Positions 1 to 5,820 of a stretch of DNA of 9,066 nucleotides are shown in pieces. The notes below the pieces were generated by a model. The model had not been told where the DNA came from. It saw only the letters and a program-made list of their open reading frames with translations, and did no database searches. The translations under genes were made by a program, and so were the position numbers. Origin of the DNA: Candidatus Bathyarchaeota archaeon (GTDB lineage: Archaea > Thermoproteota > Bathyarchaeia > TCS64); contig JAUYEB010000236.1 in assembly GCA_030691555.1 (NCBI GenBank), positions 1 through 9,066 of the forward strand. The letters run 5' to 3'. Numbering within the stretch: position 1 is the first letter of the stretch; every line of letters starts with the position of its first letter.

Positions 1-1032
1 CCCACGGGCATCCTCCGAGACTGCCGCCACCTCGTCGAGCCCTACATCCCCCCGGTGACGGAGGAGACAGCCGTAGAGGGGCTGAAGAAGGCGTCGGAGC
101 ACGCCCTGACGCTCGGCTGCACCAGCATCGGTGACGCCGGCCTCGGCGCGGAGGCTCTGAAGGCATACCAGACGGCCCTCGCGAGGGGCGTCCTCAAGAC
201 ACGCGCATATCTCTTCCTCAACGAGACGGTGCAGAAGCAGAGCTACGAGACGGGCATTCGCACGGGCTTCGGGAATGACATGATCAAGATCGGTCCTACG
301 AAGCTGCTTATGGACGGGAGTCTCGGGGCGCGCACCGCGGCGCTCTTCGAGCCCTACACTGACGAGCCGTCAACGAAGGGGCTGCTGATGATGCCGCCCG
401 AGGTGCTCGACGAGAAGGCGAAGGCCGCGCACAGGCACGGTAACCAGCTCGCCATCCACGCCATCGGAGACTACGCCATCGAGTGCGTCATAAACAGCAT
501 ACAGGCCGCGCTCAAGGACAAGCCGAGGAAGGACCACCGCCACCGCATCGAGCACTGCGAGATACTGACCGCGGGCCAGATAGAGCGGATAAAGGAGCTC
601 GGGATCATCCCAGCCGTTCAGCCGAACTTCGTCGGGGAGTGGGCCGGCCCCGGCAGCATGTACGAGCAGCGCCTCGGCGACGAGAGGAACCGCCTCAACA
701 ACCCTTACAGGATCCTCATCGACGAGGGGGTCACGGTGGCCTTCGGGAGCGACGGCATGCCTTTCAACCCGATCTACGGCGTCTGGAGCGCGGTGAACCA
801 CGGGATAAAGGACGCTAGGATCACCCTCGTCGAGGCAGTGAGGTGCTACACGCTAAACGGTGCCTACGCAAGCTTCGAGGAGGACATAAAGGGGAGCGTC
901 GAGACGGGGAAGCTGGCGGACGTCGCCGTGATCGACAGGGACCTGACGGAGACGGCGCCCGAGGACATCCGGGACGCTAAGGTCTACATGACCATCGTCG
1001 GCGGTAACATCCTCTACCATAAGGGGCCCTGA
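1..1032 (+). CDS. Amidohydrolase family 3 (YtcJ-like) protein, 5' end missing
   Basis: The frame is open from base 1 to a TGA at 1030-1032, so the gene enters from the left edge; about 343 residues are visible. Full YtcJ-type enzymes are roughly 520-560 residues, so the N-terminal part with the first metal-binding HxH motif lies outside. Visible family signatures, in order, are PTGIL at the very start, GCTSIGDAG, a DGSLGARTA segment (near 313-339), HAIGD with a metal-type His (457-459), RIEHCE with another His (553-555), VQPNF, GSDGMPFNP with the likely catalytic Asp (751-753), and the closing GSVETGKLADVAVID segment. Members hydrolyse C-N bonds in amides, formamides or cyclic ureides and are probably cytosolic; the substrate here cannot be told. 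It is transcribed toward, and ends 9 bases from, the small gene on the other strand. The family call is firm; the substrate is unknown. Confidence 0.9.
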   Translation, partial: PTGILRDCRHLVEPYIPPVTEETAVEGLKKASEHALTLGCTSIGDAGLGAEALKAYQTALARGVLKTRAYLFLNETVQKQSYETGIRTGFGNDMIKIGPTKLLMDGSLGARTAALFEPYTDEPSTKGLLMMPPEVLDEKAKAAHRHGNQLAIHAIGDYAIECVINSIQAALKDKPRKDHRHRIEHCEILTAGQIERIKELGIIPAVQPNFVGEWAGPGSMYEQRLGDERNRLNNPYRILIDEGVTVAFGSDGMPFNPIYGVWSAVNHGIKDARITLVEAVRCYTLNGAYASFEEDIKGSVETGKLADVAVIDRDLTETAPEDIRDAKVYMTIVGGNILYHKGP

Positions 1033-1048
1033 CCCCTTTTATCAGGGG
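1021..1048. terminator. Overlapping hairpins between convergent genes, possible terminator
   Basis: Two alternative 6-bp stems interlock here. AAGGGG (1021-1026) can pair with CCCCTT (1033-1038), followed by a short T run to 1040. CCCTGA (1027-1032) can pair with TCAGGG (1042-1047). The second stem contains both stop codons of the two convergent genes. Archaeal termination depends mainly on T tracts, and the T run is only four bases long, so the hairpins may be partly a by-product of GC-rich sequence. The role as a two-way terminator is an inference. Confidence 0.35.
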
Positions 1049-1158
1049 TAGACGAAGCCATCCCCGCCGCCCAGGAGCACCCGGGCTACGAGGATCACGA
1101 CGGCTAGAATGGCCGTCGAGTAGCCGACGGCCATCACTATGCTTCGGCGGTTTGCCAT
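1042..1158 (-). CDS. Small single-span membrane protein, 38 residues, unknown function
   Basis: On the minus strand an ATG at 1158 opens a 38-codon frame ending in TGA at 1044-1042. The protein has a short positively charged N-terminus (MANRRS), one strongly hydrophobic stretch (about residues 13-30, YSTAILAVVILVARVLLG), then a glycine-rich turn and a short tail ending FVYP. This is the pattern of a single-pass membrane protein with a basic, probably cytoplasmic, N-terminus. A TATA-like element (AATAAATATAGG, 1199-1188) sits about 35 bases before the ATG, giving a predicted leader of about 9 bases, and the gene fills the space between a terminator-like T tract and the convergent amidohydrolase stop. 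I do not recognise a family. It is too small and differently arranged to be a normal Sec61-beta, whose membrane span is at the end of a longer chain. It could still be a chance frame in GC-rich DNA, but promoter, start and membrane pattern together favour a real gene. Confidence 0.55.
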   Translation of the reverse strand: MANRRSIVMAVGYSTAILAVVILVARVLLGGGDGFVYP

Positions 1159-1187
1159 GGTTAAGAAGTGCACAGCCGTCTATTTGT

Positions 1188-1199
1188 CCTATATTTATT
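1188..1199 (-). promoter_or_regulatory. TATA-like promoter of the small membrane protein gene
   Basis: The minus strand reads AATAAATATAGG in an otherwise GC-rich region. The box centre is about 35 bases before the ATG at 1158, which predicts a start of transcription near 1167 and a very short leader. No experimental support is available in the sequence itself. Confidence 0.45.
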
Positions 1200-1215
1200 C
1201 GATTATCCAATTATT

Positions 1216-1243
1216 GGTGACAATAGTCTTATCACCGTGACAA
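1216..1243. repeat. Paired direct repeat GTGACAA, possible operator
   Basis: GTGACAA occurs at 1217-1223 and again at 1237-1243, exactly 20 bases apart (about two helical turns). The second copy is part of an odd palindrome, TCAC-C-GTGA (1232-1240), and the first lies in ATTG-GTGA-CAAT (1213-1224). The pair lies 17 bases or more upstream of the TATA-like box of the small membrane protein gene, where an archaeal activator could bind. The repeats are seen directly; the regulatory role is inferred, and a chance origin in AT-rich sequence is possible. Confidence 0.3.
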
Positions 1244-1247
1244 AAAA
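1242..1247 (-). terminator. T6 tract after the four-gene operon
   Basis: The minus strand carries TTTTTT about 45 bases after the stop codon of the cyclotransferase-fold gene at 1292-1294. In archaea, runs of five or more T on the coding strand are the main sequence signal for termination. It is the only such tract between this operon and the next minus-strand gene, and fits the end of the operon transcript. Confidence 0.45.
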
Positions 1248-1291
1248 CGAGGAACCCGATAATTCAATACAAGATGGCATGAAGGCTTCCG

Positions 1292-1738
1292 CTAGTCGAT
1301 GGTCTCGATGGCTTCGAGCTCCTTGACGTACTCGGGGTCGAGGCCGTGCTCCTTCGCCCCACTTATCATAAGCCCGACGTACTTCTTCGTCGGCTTGAAG
1401 GGACCCCTCGGGTTCGTGGTCCTGTACGTCGCCGCCTTGACCGCCTTCCCCGACTCGTCAACCACGTAGATCGTCTGCCTGTAGTAGATGCCGTCGGGGA
1501 CGCCCTCGATCGAGTCGAGGTGGAGGAGCTCCTCGTCGTCGACCTCGTAGAGCACGCCCCTGACGAGCTTCGCCGCGGCGGGCTCTATGCCGGTGACGCC
1601 ACCCTTGTAGGTGCGGCTCATGAAGTTGAACTGGACCTCCCAGTTTGGGAGGACGACTTTCCCCTTATAGACAGCCTTCGGGCAGTGCCTCCTCAATGTC
1701 TCCGAGTCCAGGAAGGAACCGTAGGAGAAGTACAGCAT
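1292..1738 (-). CDS. Gamma-glutamylcyclotransferase (GGCT/AIG2-like) fold protein
   Basis: The 148-residue protein is the usual size for this fold. It starts MLYFSYGSFLD, matching the family's YGS glycine loop (Y6-G7-S8), which binds the gamma-glutamyl carboxylate. It has LDSIEG with E78 at the place of the family's general acid-base glutamate, and a C-terminal KKYVGLMISGAKEHGL segment typical of the family. Known members release 5-oxoproline from gamma-glutamyl amides, and some act on gamma-glutamylamines. I chose ATG 1738 over an in-frame TTG at 1798 because homologues begin at the YGS strand and because a TTTTAA box (1767-1762) is centred 26-27 bases before it, which predicts a leaderless transcript. 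The TTG would overlap the stop of the upstream acetyltransferase gene. It is the last gene of the operon, so it could be read both from the operon and from its own promoter. The substrate is unknown; a trimming or release step in the pathway is an inference. Confidence 0.85.
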   Translation of the reverse strand: MLYFSYGSFLDSETLRRHCPKAVYKGKVVLPNWEVQFNFMSRTYKGGVTGIEPAAAKLVRGVLYEVDDEELLHLDSIEGVPDGIYYRQTIYVVDESGKAVKAATYRTTNPRGPFKPTKKYVGLMISGAKEHGLDPEYVKELEAIETID

Positions 1739-1761
1739 GGGGCTGAAGGAGGCCGATTCGG

Positions 1762-1767
1762 TTAAAA
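1762..1767 (-). promoter_or_regulatory. TATA box of leaderless promoter for the GGCT-fold gene
   Basis: The minus strand has TTTTAA centred 26-27 bases before ATG 1738, the spacing expected when transcription starts at the start codon. The helicase gene in this window has the same TTTTAA box at nearly the same distance, which strengthens both. The box lies in the short stretch after the stop codon of the acetyltransferase gene. Confidence 0.5.
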
Positions 1768-1794
1768 GCGTTGCTTCATTTGGCGATTTCTGGC

Positions 1795-2385
1795 TCAATC
1801 TGGGATTCGCTTGTAATGCCTCTCCCCAAGGATGTGGCGGTGGTACATCCAGTTCACGTGCCCCGGCGTAAGCCTCACCCTCATCAGGTCGCCGTGCTCG
1901 GGGGAGGTGTTGACGTGCTCCATCCCCATGGCGAGGTACCAGTCCCTGAGCTTCCTCCCCTTCTCGTCGACCTCCTCCGTGTGGCAGGTGAAGTGGCTGT
2001 ACCCGTTCTCGTAGCAGTAGATGTGGACGAGGGAGAATAGGCCGCTCCCGACACCCTTCCCCTCCACGGTGCTCGCCATCGTGTCGCCGTAGTAGCCGCC
2101 GGGGAGTTCCTGGTCCTCGTACCCGAAGAAGAAGGCGACGGGCTCCCTCCCCTGCCTCATCGTGATGAGGGCGAAACCCGGCCTCTCGCTCCTTGCCATG
2201 ATCTCCCAGAGGCTGTACCTTAGCTCGCCCCGGAACATGCTAGACTCTATCTTGATGATCTCGTCGATCAGCTTCCTGTCGAGGGAGACGTGGACGCTTA
2301 CCTTGACGGGCTCCCCCAAGAGGGTGCCCAGCCTCTCCTCCACCCGTCTGGACGCCTCCTCGAAAAAGGGCGGCTCCTCGCTCAT
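1795..2385 (-). CDS. GNAT-family N-acyltransferase
   Basis: The 196-residue protein begins with an acidic, probably helical N-terminus. Strand-like segments (FALITMRQ, PVAFFFGYE) lead into the acetyl-CoA site: motif A is EGKGVGSGL (residues 108-116), the R/Q-x-x-G-x-G/A type loop for the pyrophosphate of CoA, followed by a helix. Motif B is LRDWYLAMGMEHV (146-158). Family members move an acyl group from CoA to an amine. The acceptor here is unknown; neighbours suggest an amino acid or peptide amine rather than a ribosomal protein. The ATG at 2385 lies 7 bases after the stop of the ATP-grasp gene, so the two are co-transcribed. There is no ribosome-binding site in that gap; a weak CTTAAG at about the leaderless distance (2416-2411) may be chance. 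The C-terminal tail (about 172-196) is rich in H, Y and R (WMYHRHILGERHYKR) and unusual for a plain GNAT. Confidence 0.85.
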   Translation of the reverse strand: MSEEPPFFEEASRRVEERLGTLLGEPVKVSVHVSLDRKLIDEIIKIESSMFRGELRYSLWEIMARSERPGFALITMRQGREPVAFFFGYEDQELPGGYYGDTMASTVEGKGVGSGLFSLVHIYCYENGYSHFTCHTEEVDEKGRKLRDWYLAMGMEHVNTSPEHGDLMRVRLTPGHVNWMYHRHILGERHYKRIPD

Positions 2386-2392
2386 CGGGGAG

Positions 2393-3391
2393 CTACTCGA
2401 TGCCGTACCGCTTAAGACCTGCGCCGACGACCTCGCGTATCATGTCGTCGAAGCTCCAGCCGCCCCGCAGCCACATGAAGGGGTAGAAGCTGAAGTCGTC
2501 AACGGAGGGGTCCGCGTCTATGCCTGGGAGCGGGTTGATCTCGAGGAAGTAGAGCTCGCCGCGGCTGTTGTACCTGTAGTCTAGGCGGCCCCAGTCGTGG
2601 CACTGTAGGACCTTCACCGCCTTTAGCGTCGTCTCCTCCATCTCCCTCCTGAGCTTCGCGGTGAGCTTGGCGGGGCAGACGTAGTTGGCGGAGGAGTCGT
2701 AGATGGTCTTCGCCTTCTGGCCGAGGACCGTGCCTAACTCCGGGGCGAACTTGCTGAAGTCCATCTCGAAGATGGGCAGGATGCGTGGCTTCTCGTCACC
2801 GATGAAGTTGCCGACTATGCCGACGCTGAACTCGCGGCCGTCGATGAACTCCTCGGCGAGTATGCCCTGCTTGTAGACGCCGAGCATCTCGCTGAGCTTA
2901 CTGCGGAGCTGCTCCTCGTCGTGGACGACGTTGTCGATGTTGATGCCCATGCTGCTGCCCTCGTGGCTCGGCTTGAGGATGAGTGGGTACCTGAGCTTGG
3001 GGTCGACGGGGTCGCCCTCCTCGAAGAGCACGGTGAAGGGCGCGGTCTTTATGCCGTGCCACTCGAGCACCTTCTTCGTCGTGGGCTTGTCGAGGCAGAT
3101 GGCCGTCGCCATTATGCCCGCTCCCGTGTAGGGGATGCCGAGCATCTCGCAGAAGGCGGGGACGTGGCTCTCCCGGCTCTCGCCCCGGATGCCCTCCGCC
3201 CTGTTGAGGACGAGGTCCGGCCTCTCCCTGCGGAGCGTCTCGAAGCAGGTCTCGTCCGCCTCGATCTGTAGGTACTCCCACCCCGCGGCCTCGATTGCGT
3301 GCCTCACGAGCTCGATGGTGTGCTCCGGCTCGTACTCGACCTGGAACTCGCCCTTGTCGTGGCGAGTGTTACAACAAAAAGCGATCCTCAA
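2393..3391 (-). CDS. D-Ala-D-Ala-ligase-like ATP-grasp ligase
   Basis: With the TTG at 3391 as start the protein has 332 residues, close to the 300-350 of Ddl-type ligases, and begins with the expected strand (MRIAFCCNTR). The fold follows in order: an N-terminal domain with LVLNRAEG and the LGIPYTGAG element (84-92) of the family; the ATP lid with ILKPSHEGSSMGI (138-150); the EEFIDGREFSVG strand (180-191); and the C-terminal catalytic part with DWGRLD (266-271, the Arg matching the catalytic Arg of Ddl) and LEINPLPG (283-290, the Mg-binding E and N). Such enzymes form an acyl-phosphate with ATP and join it to an amine. The stretch after NPLPG differs from the SxSL-type loop of true Ddl, so the substrate is probably not D-Ala, and archaea lack murein. 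An in-frame ATG at 3448 would add 19 basic residues and overlap the upstream gene by 47 bases; I reject it because family members start at this strand. The TTG lies 10 bases after the upstream stop. Confidence 0.88.
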   Translation of the reverse strand: MRIAFCCNTRHDKGEFQVEYEPEHTIELVRHAIEAAGWEYLQIEADETCFETLRRERPDLVLNRAEGIRGESRESHVPAFCEMLGIPYTGAGIMATAICLDKPTTKKVLEWHGIKTAPFTVLFEEGDPVDPKLRYPLILKPSHEGSSMGINIDNVVHDEEQLRSKLSEMLGVYKQGILAEEFIDGREFSVGIVGNFIGDEKPRILPIFEMDFSKFAPELGTVLGQKAKTIYDSSANYVCPAKLTAKLRREMEETTLKAVKVLQCHDWGRLDYRYNSRGELYFLEINPLPGIDADPSVDDFSFYPFMWLRGGWSFDDMIREVVGAGLKRYGIE

Positions 3392-3401
3392 CTTCCTGCG
3401 G

Positions 3402-4805
3402 CTAGGGGACGTCCGAAAGGACCTCCTTATAGATGCTGAGGGTCTCATTTTTGATCTTCTCGGGCATCGTGATCGCCTCGTGGACGCCGAAGAAGAGCTT
3501 GTAGAGCTCGTCCTCCCTGCCCTTCGCCTCGTCTAGGAACCTCTGCTCAAACTCCAGGGTGAGGGGGCTCTTGTCGCCGTTCTTCCACGCCAGGTAGAAG
3601 GCGAAGAGCTGCTCGTCGCGGCCCCTGCCCGTGAGGGCGTAGGTGTTGACGTCGCTCCCGCCGAAGAGGCTGAAGTACTCCTTGCAGTCCTCCGTGAGCA
3701 TGTTCTTCGTCAGCCCGACCGTCTTCGGGTCGAAGCCACACGCCTTGATGAGCAGGTACATCTTGCTGCAGACGCTGCAGCTCATGCACCACCTCGTGTC
3801 GCGGCCCGCCTCGGTCTCGACGAAGCAGCTCATGTGGTACTTGGCGACCTCGGGGTACCTCTTGTAGAGGGCGTAGACGACGGCGATGTCGTTGAGCGGC
3901 TCGATGACGCTCATCGTGCGGACGCCGCCGCCCGTCAGGAGGCGGGTGATGACGTCGATGTTCACCGTCCACTTGTGGCTCTGGTCGAAGGCCGGATAGC
4001 AGATGAAGCCCTCCTTGTCGTAGTAGTACTCGCTGCAGCTCTGCTCGTTGCCGAAGAGTATGTACTTCGCCTGGAACGTGTTGGCGATGGGGAGCAGCAT
4101 CATCGCGTACTGGGTGTTCTGGAGGCCCCAGCCGATCTCCGTCTTGCCCACGCCGAGGCGTATGCCGTCGCGCAGGTGACCAGTCGTGTGGATTATCTTG
4201 TTCAGCTTCACCTTAAACTCGTTCTCGAACTCCTTGGCGAGCACGTCCTTGTGCTTCTCCTCGTAGAGGAGGAGGGGCTCAACGACGTAGGCCGCCTGGG
4301 GGTTGAGGCCGAGCTCACGGCACACCGCCCACGTGAGCAGGCTGTCCTTGCCGAAGCTGAGGGCGACGACGCTGCTGTCGTCCCTGCTCGGCTGCTTGTA
4401 GGTCGGGAACTTGACGTCGTAGTCGCTGAACTTGATCTTCAGGTTCATGAACTCCTTCAGGAGCTCCGACGTCCTGGTCCCGTCTACGTCTGCGCAGCTC
4501 GGCAGGTCCATCAGTAGGTTCTGGAAGAACTGTGTCTGGAAGAAGGGGGCGGAGGTGTTGTACCTCAGCTCGCTCTTCCGGAGGGTCAGGGGGAGATGGA
4601 CGGTCTCGGCGTAGACGAGGTTGTCGAACAGGACGTCCTTCGCCTCCTGGGGGTAATTCTTCCAGAAGCCGTTGGGGTACTTTACGACGTACCGCGACCC
4701 GCGGAGATTTATTTCATAACCCGTCTCGATCTGTCTCGCTTCAATGGAGAGGCTCGACACTATACACATACCTGCGTGGACTTTGTATCCAGAGTCGATA
4801 ATCAT
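3402..4805 (-). CDS. Enlarged QueC-like PP-loop ATP pyrophosphatase
   Basis: The 467-residue protein has three parts. Residues 1-140 are an extension I do not recognise. The middle holds the PP-loop ALSFGKDSLL (148-157), matching the SGGxDS nucleotide loop of N-type ATP pyrophosphatases. A cysteine set follows, C327-x12-C340-x2-C343-x2-C346, the same order as the zinc site of QueC (C-x8-C-x2-C-x2-C). Residues about 350-467 are a further helical, charged extension. QueC itself is about 220 residues and makes preQ0. The family uses ATP to adenylate a carbonyl or carboxylate before attack by ammonia, an amine or sulfur. With no queD, queE or folE beside it, and a ligase and an acetyltransferase behind it, I infer amidation or a related step on a small molecule rather than preQ0 synthesis. 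It is the first gene of the operon. The start is uncertain: ATG 4769 (residue 13) suits the AT-rich upstream DNA better than ATG 4805. Confidence 0.85.
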   Translation of the reverse strand: MIIDSGYKVHAGMCIVSSLSIEARQIETGYEINLRGSRYVVKYPNGFWKNYPQEAKDVLFDNLVYAETVHLPLTLRKSELRYNTSAPFFQTQFFQNLLMDLPSCADVDGTRTSELLKEFMNLKIKFSDYDVKFPTYKQPSRDDSSVVALSFGKDSLLTWAVCRELGLNPQAAYVVEPLLLYEEKHKDVLAKEFENEFKVKLNKIIHTTGHLRDGIRLGVGKTEIGWGLQNTQYAMMLLPIANTFQAKYILFGNEQSCSEYYYDKEGFICYPAFDQSHKWTVNIDVITRLLTGGGVRTMSVIEPLNDIAVVYALYKRYPEVAKYHMSCFVETEAGRDTRWCMSCSVCSKMYLLIKACGFDPKTVGLTKNMLTEDCKEYFSLFGGSDVNTYALTGRGRDEQLFAFYLAWKNGDKSPLTLEFEQRFLDEAKGREDELYKLFFGVHEAITMPEKIKNETLSIYKEVLSDVP

Positions 4806-4848
4806 TAATCCTACTTATTATTGCTTACTATCAGGTTAGGCTCAGATC
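4806..4848. promoter_or_regulatory. Divergent promoter region of the operon and the PLP enzyme gene
   Basis: About 50 bases separate the divergent start codons (4805 on minus, 4858 on plus). The stretch is clearly AT-rich compared with the genes. On the minus strand CAATAATAAG (near 4822-4813) is the best TATA-like element; its predicted start lies near 4790, inside the first codons, which favours ATG 4769 for the operon's first gene. On the plus strand the same patch, or TTACTATC (4825-4832), could serve the PLP gene. With so little space the two promoters must overlap, so they may be controlled together. The exact boxes are uncertain. Confidence 0.5.
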
Positions 4849-4857
4849 TTGACGGCA

Positions 4858-5820
4858 ATGTTGCAAGCTGAATTAATCAGCCATGGCATCGGCGACACGA
4901 TATTCACACGTTCCCGCAACCTCGAACAGTTGCTTGGATTCGGCAAGATTTACCTGAAATTCGAGGGTGGCAACCCGACGGGCACCATGAAGGACCGCGC
5001 CGCCTACGCGTGCCTCAGGGTGGCGAAGGAGCGGGGGTTCGGTGAGCTCGCCATCGCCTCGTGCGGCAACTTCGGCGCGAGCTTCGTCCACCTCTCACGC
5101 ATCTTCGGGATCACGGCGCACGTCTACATCCCGGAGAAGTACCACACGCCGAGGATATCGGAGATGGAGGCGCAGGGCGGAGTCATACACCGCGCCCCTG
5201 GAACATACGAGGAGGTCGTCGACTCGTCGGGCGCCGAGGCGGTTGAGCGGGGCTGGTACAACGCGAACCCGGGCACACCCGAGAACAGGGCCGCCTCCCT
5301 GGACGCGTACGCGACGATCGCCTACGAGATCGCGGAGAGGATGGGGCGCGCCCCGGACGCCGTCGCGGTCCCGACGAGCAACGGCACCACGCTCGCGGGC
5401 ATCAACCACGGCTTCCAGAACCTGCTTAAATCCGGAAAGACGACGAAGGCCCCCGCAGTCATAGCGTCCAGCACCGACGGCGGGAACCCCATAGTCACAA
5501 GCTTCCTCGCGGGGAAGCGGAGGATAGTGGACCTGAGGCCCGACGGGATAACCGAGACCGCGATAAACGAGCCCCTCGTAAACTGGAAGAGCCTCGACGG
5601 GCAGGACGCCCTCGACGCCCTCTGGCAGAGCGGGGGGTGGGCGGCGAACATCACCGACGAGGAGATGGTCAGATACTCGGAGATCGTCGAACGCGAGGAG
5701 GGGCTCAGCGTCCTCCCCGCCTCGTGCGCCTCACTCGCGGCGCTCACCTACTACGCCAAGGAGAAGAAACCCAAGAAGGGTCTGGATCTCGTCGCCTTCT
5801 TCACGGCGAGGAACATGTAG
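4858..5820 (+). CDS. Threonine-synthase-like fold-type II PLP enzyme
   Basis: From the ATG at 4858 the protein has 320 residues. It shows KFEGGNPTGTMKDRAA (34-49) with K45 as the likely PLP Schiff-base lysine, SCGNFGAS (68-75) with the cofactor-facing Asn71, PTSNGTTLAG (172-181) at the phosphate-binding loop, and PASCAS (287-292), where a Ser or Cys would face the pyridine nitrogen. The family covers threonine synthase, cysteine synthase, diaminopropionate-forming enzymes and dehydratases, all cytosolic beta-replacement or elimination enzymes. The phosphate loop SNGTT is poorer in glycine than the usual GxGG, and the chain lacks the long N-terminal region of many threonine synthases, so I do not assign thrC. 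Sharing a divergent promoter with the ligase operon suggests it makes a building block for that pathway. A TTG at 4849 would add only three residues. Confidence 0.82.
   Translation: MLQAELISHGIGDTIFTRSRNLEQLLGFGKIYLKFEGGNPTGTMKDRAAYACLRVAKERGFGELAIASCGNFGASFVHLSRIFGITAHVYIPEKYHTPRISEMEAQGGVIHRAPGTYEEVVDSSGAEAVERGWYNANPGTPENRAASLDAYATIAYEIAERMGRAPDAVAVPTSNGTTLAGINHGFQNLLKSGKTTKAPAVIASSTDGGNPIVTSFLAGKRRIVDLRPDGITETAINEPLVNWKSLDGQDALDALWQSGGWAANITDEEMVRYSEIVEREEGLSVLPASCASLAALTYYAKEKKPKKGLDLVAFFTARNM

Noticed and set aside
370..801. A 143-codon minus-strand frame opposite the amidohydrolase
   Set aside because: The amidohydrolase signatures run through the same bases on the other strand.
2393..3391. 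True D-alanine-D-alanine ligase (ddl) for cell-wall synthesis
   Set aside because: No murein genes are near, the host looks archaeal, and the substrate loop differs from Ddl.
3392..3448. ATG at 3448 as the start of the ATP-grasp gene
   Set aside because: It adds a basic, serine-rich 19-residue stretch not seen in the family and overlaps the upstream gene by 47 bases.
3834..4517. A 227-codon open frame on the plus strand, rich in V, L and E
   Set aside because: It lies entirely opposite the PP-loop gene. Its composition is what the third-position GC bias of that gene gives on the other strand, and it shows no domain.
3402..4805. Plain queC in a queuosine or archaeosine pathway
   Set aside because: The protein is about twice as long as QueC and no queD, queE, folE or transglycosylase gene is near. 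Only the catalytic core is shared.
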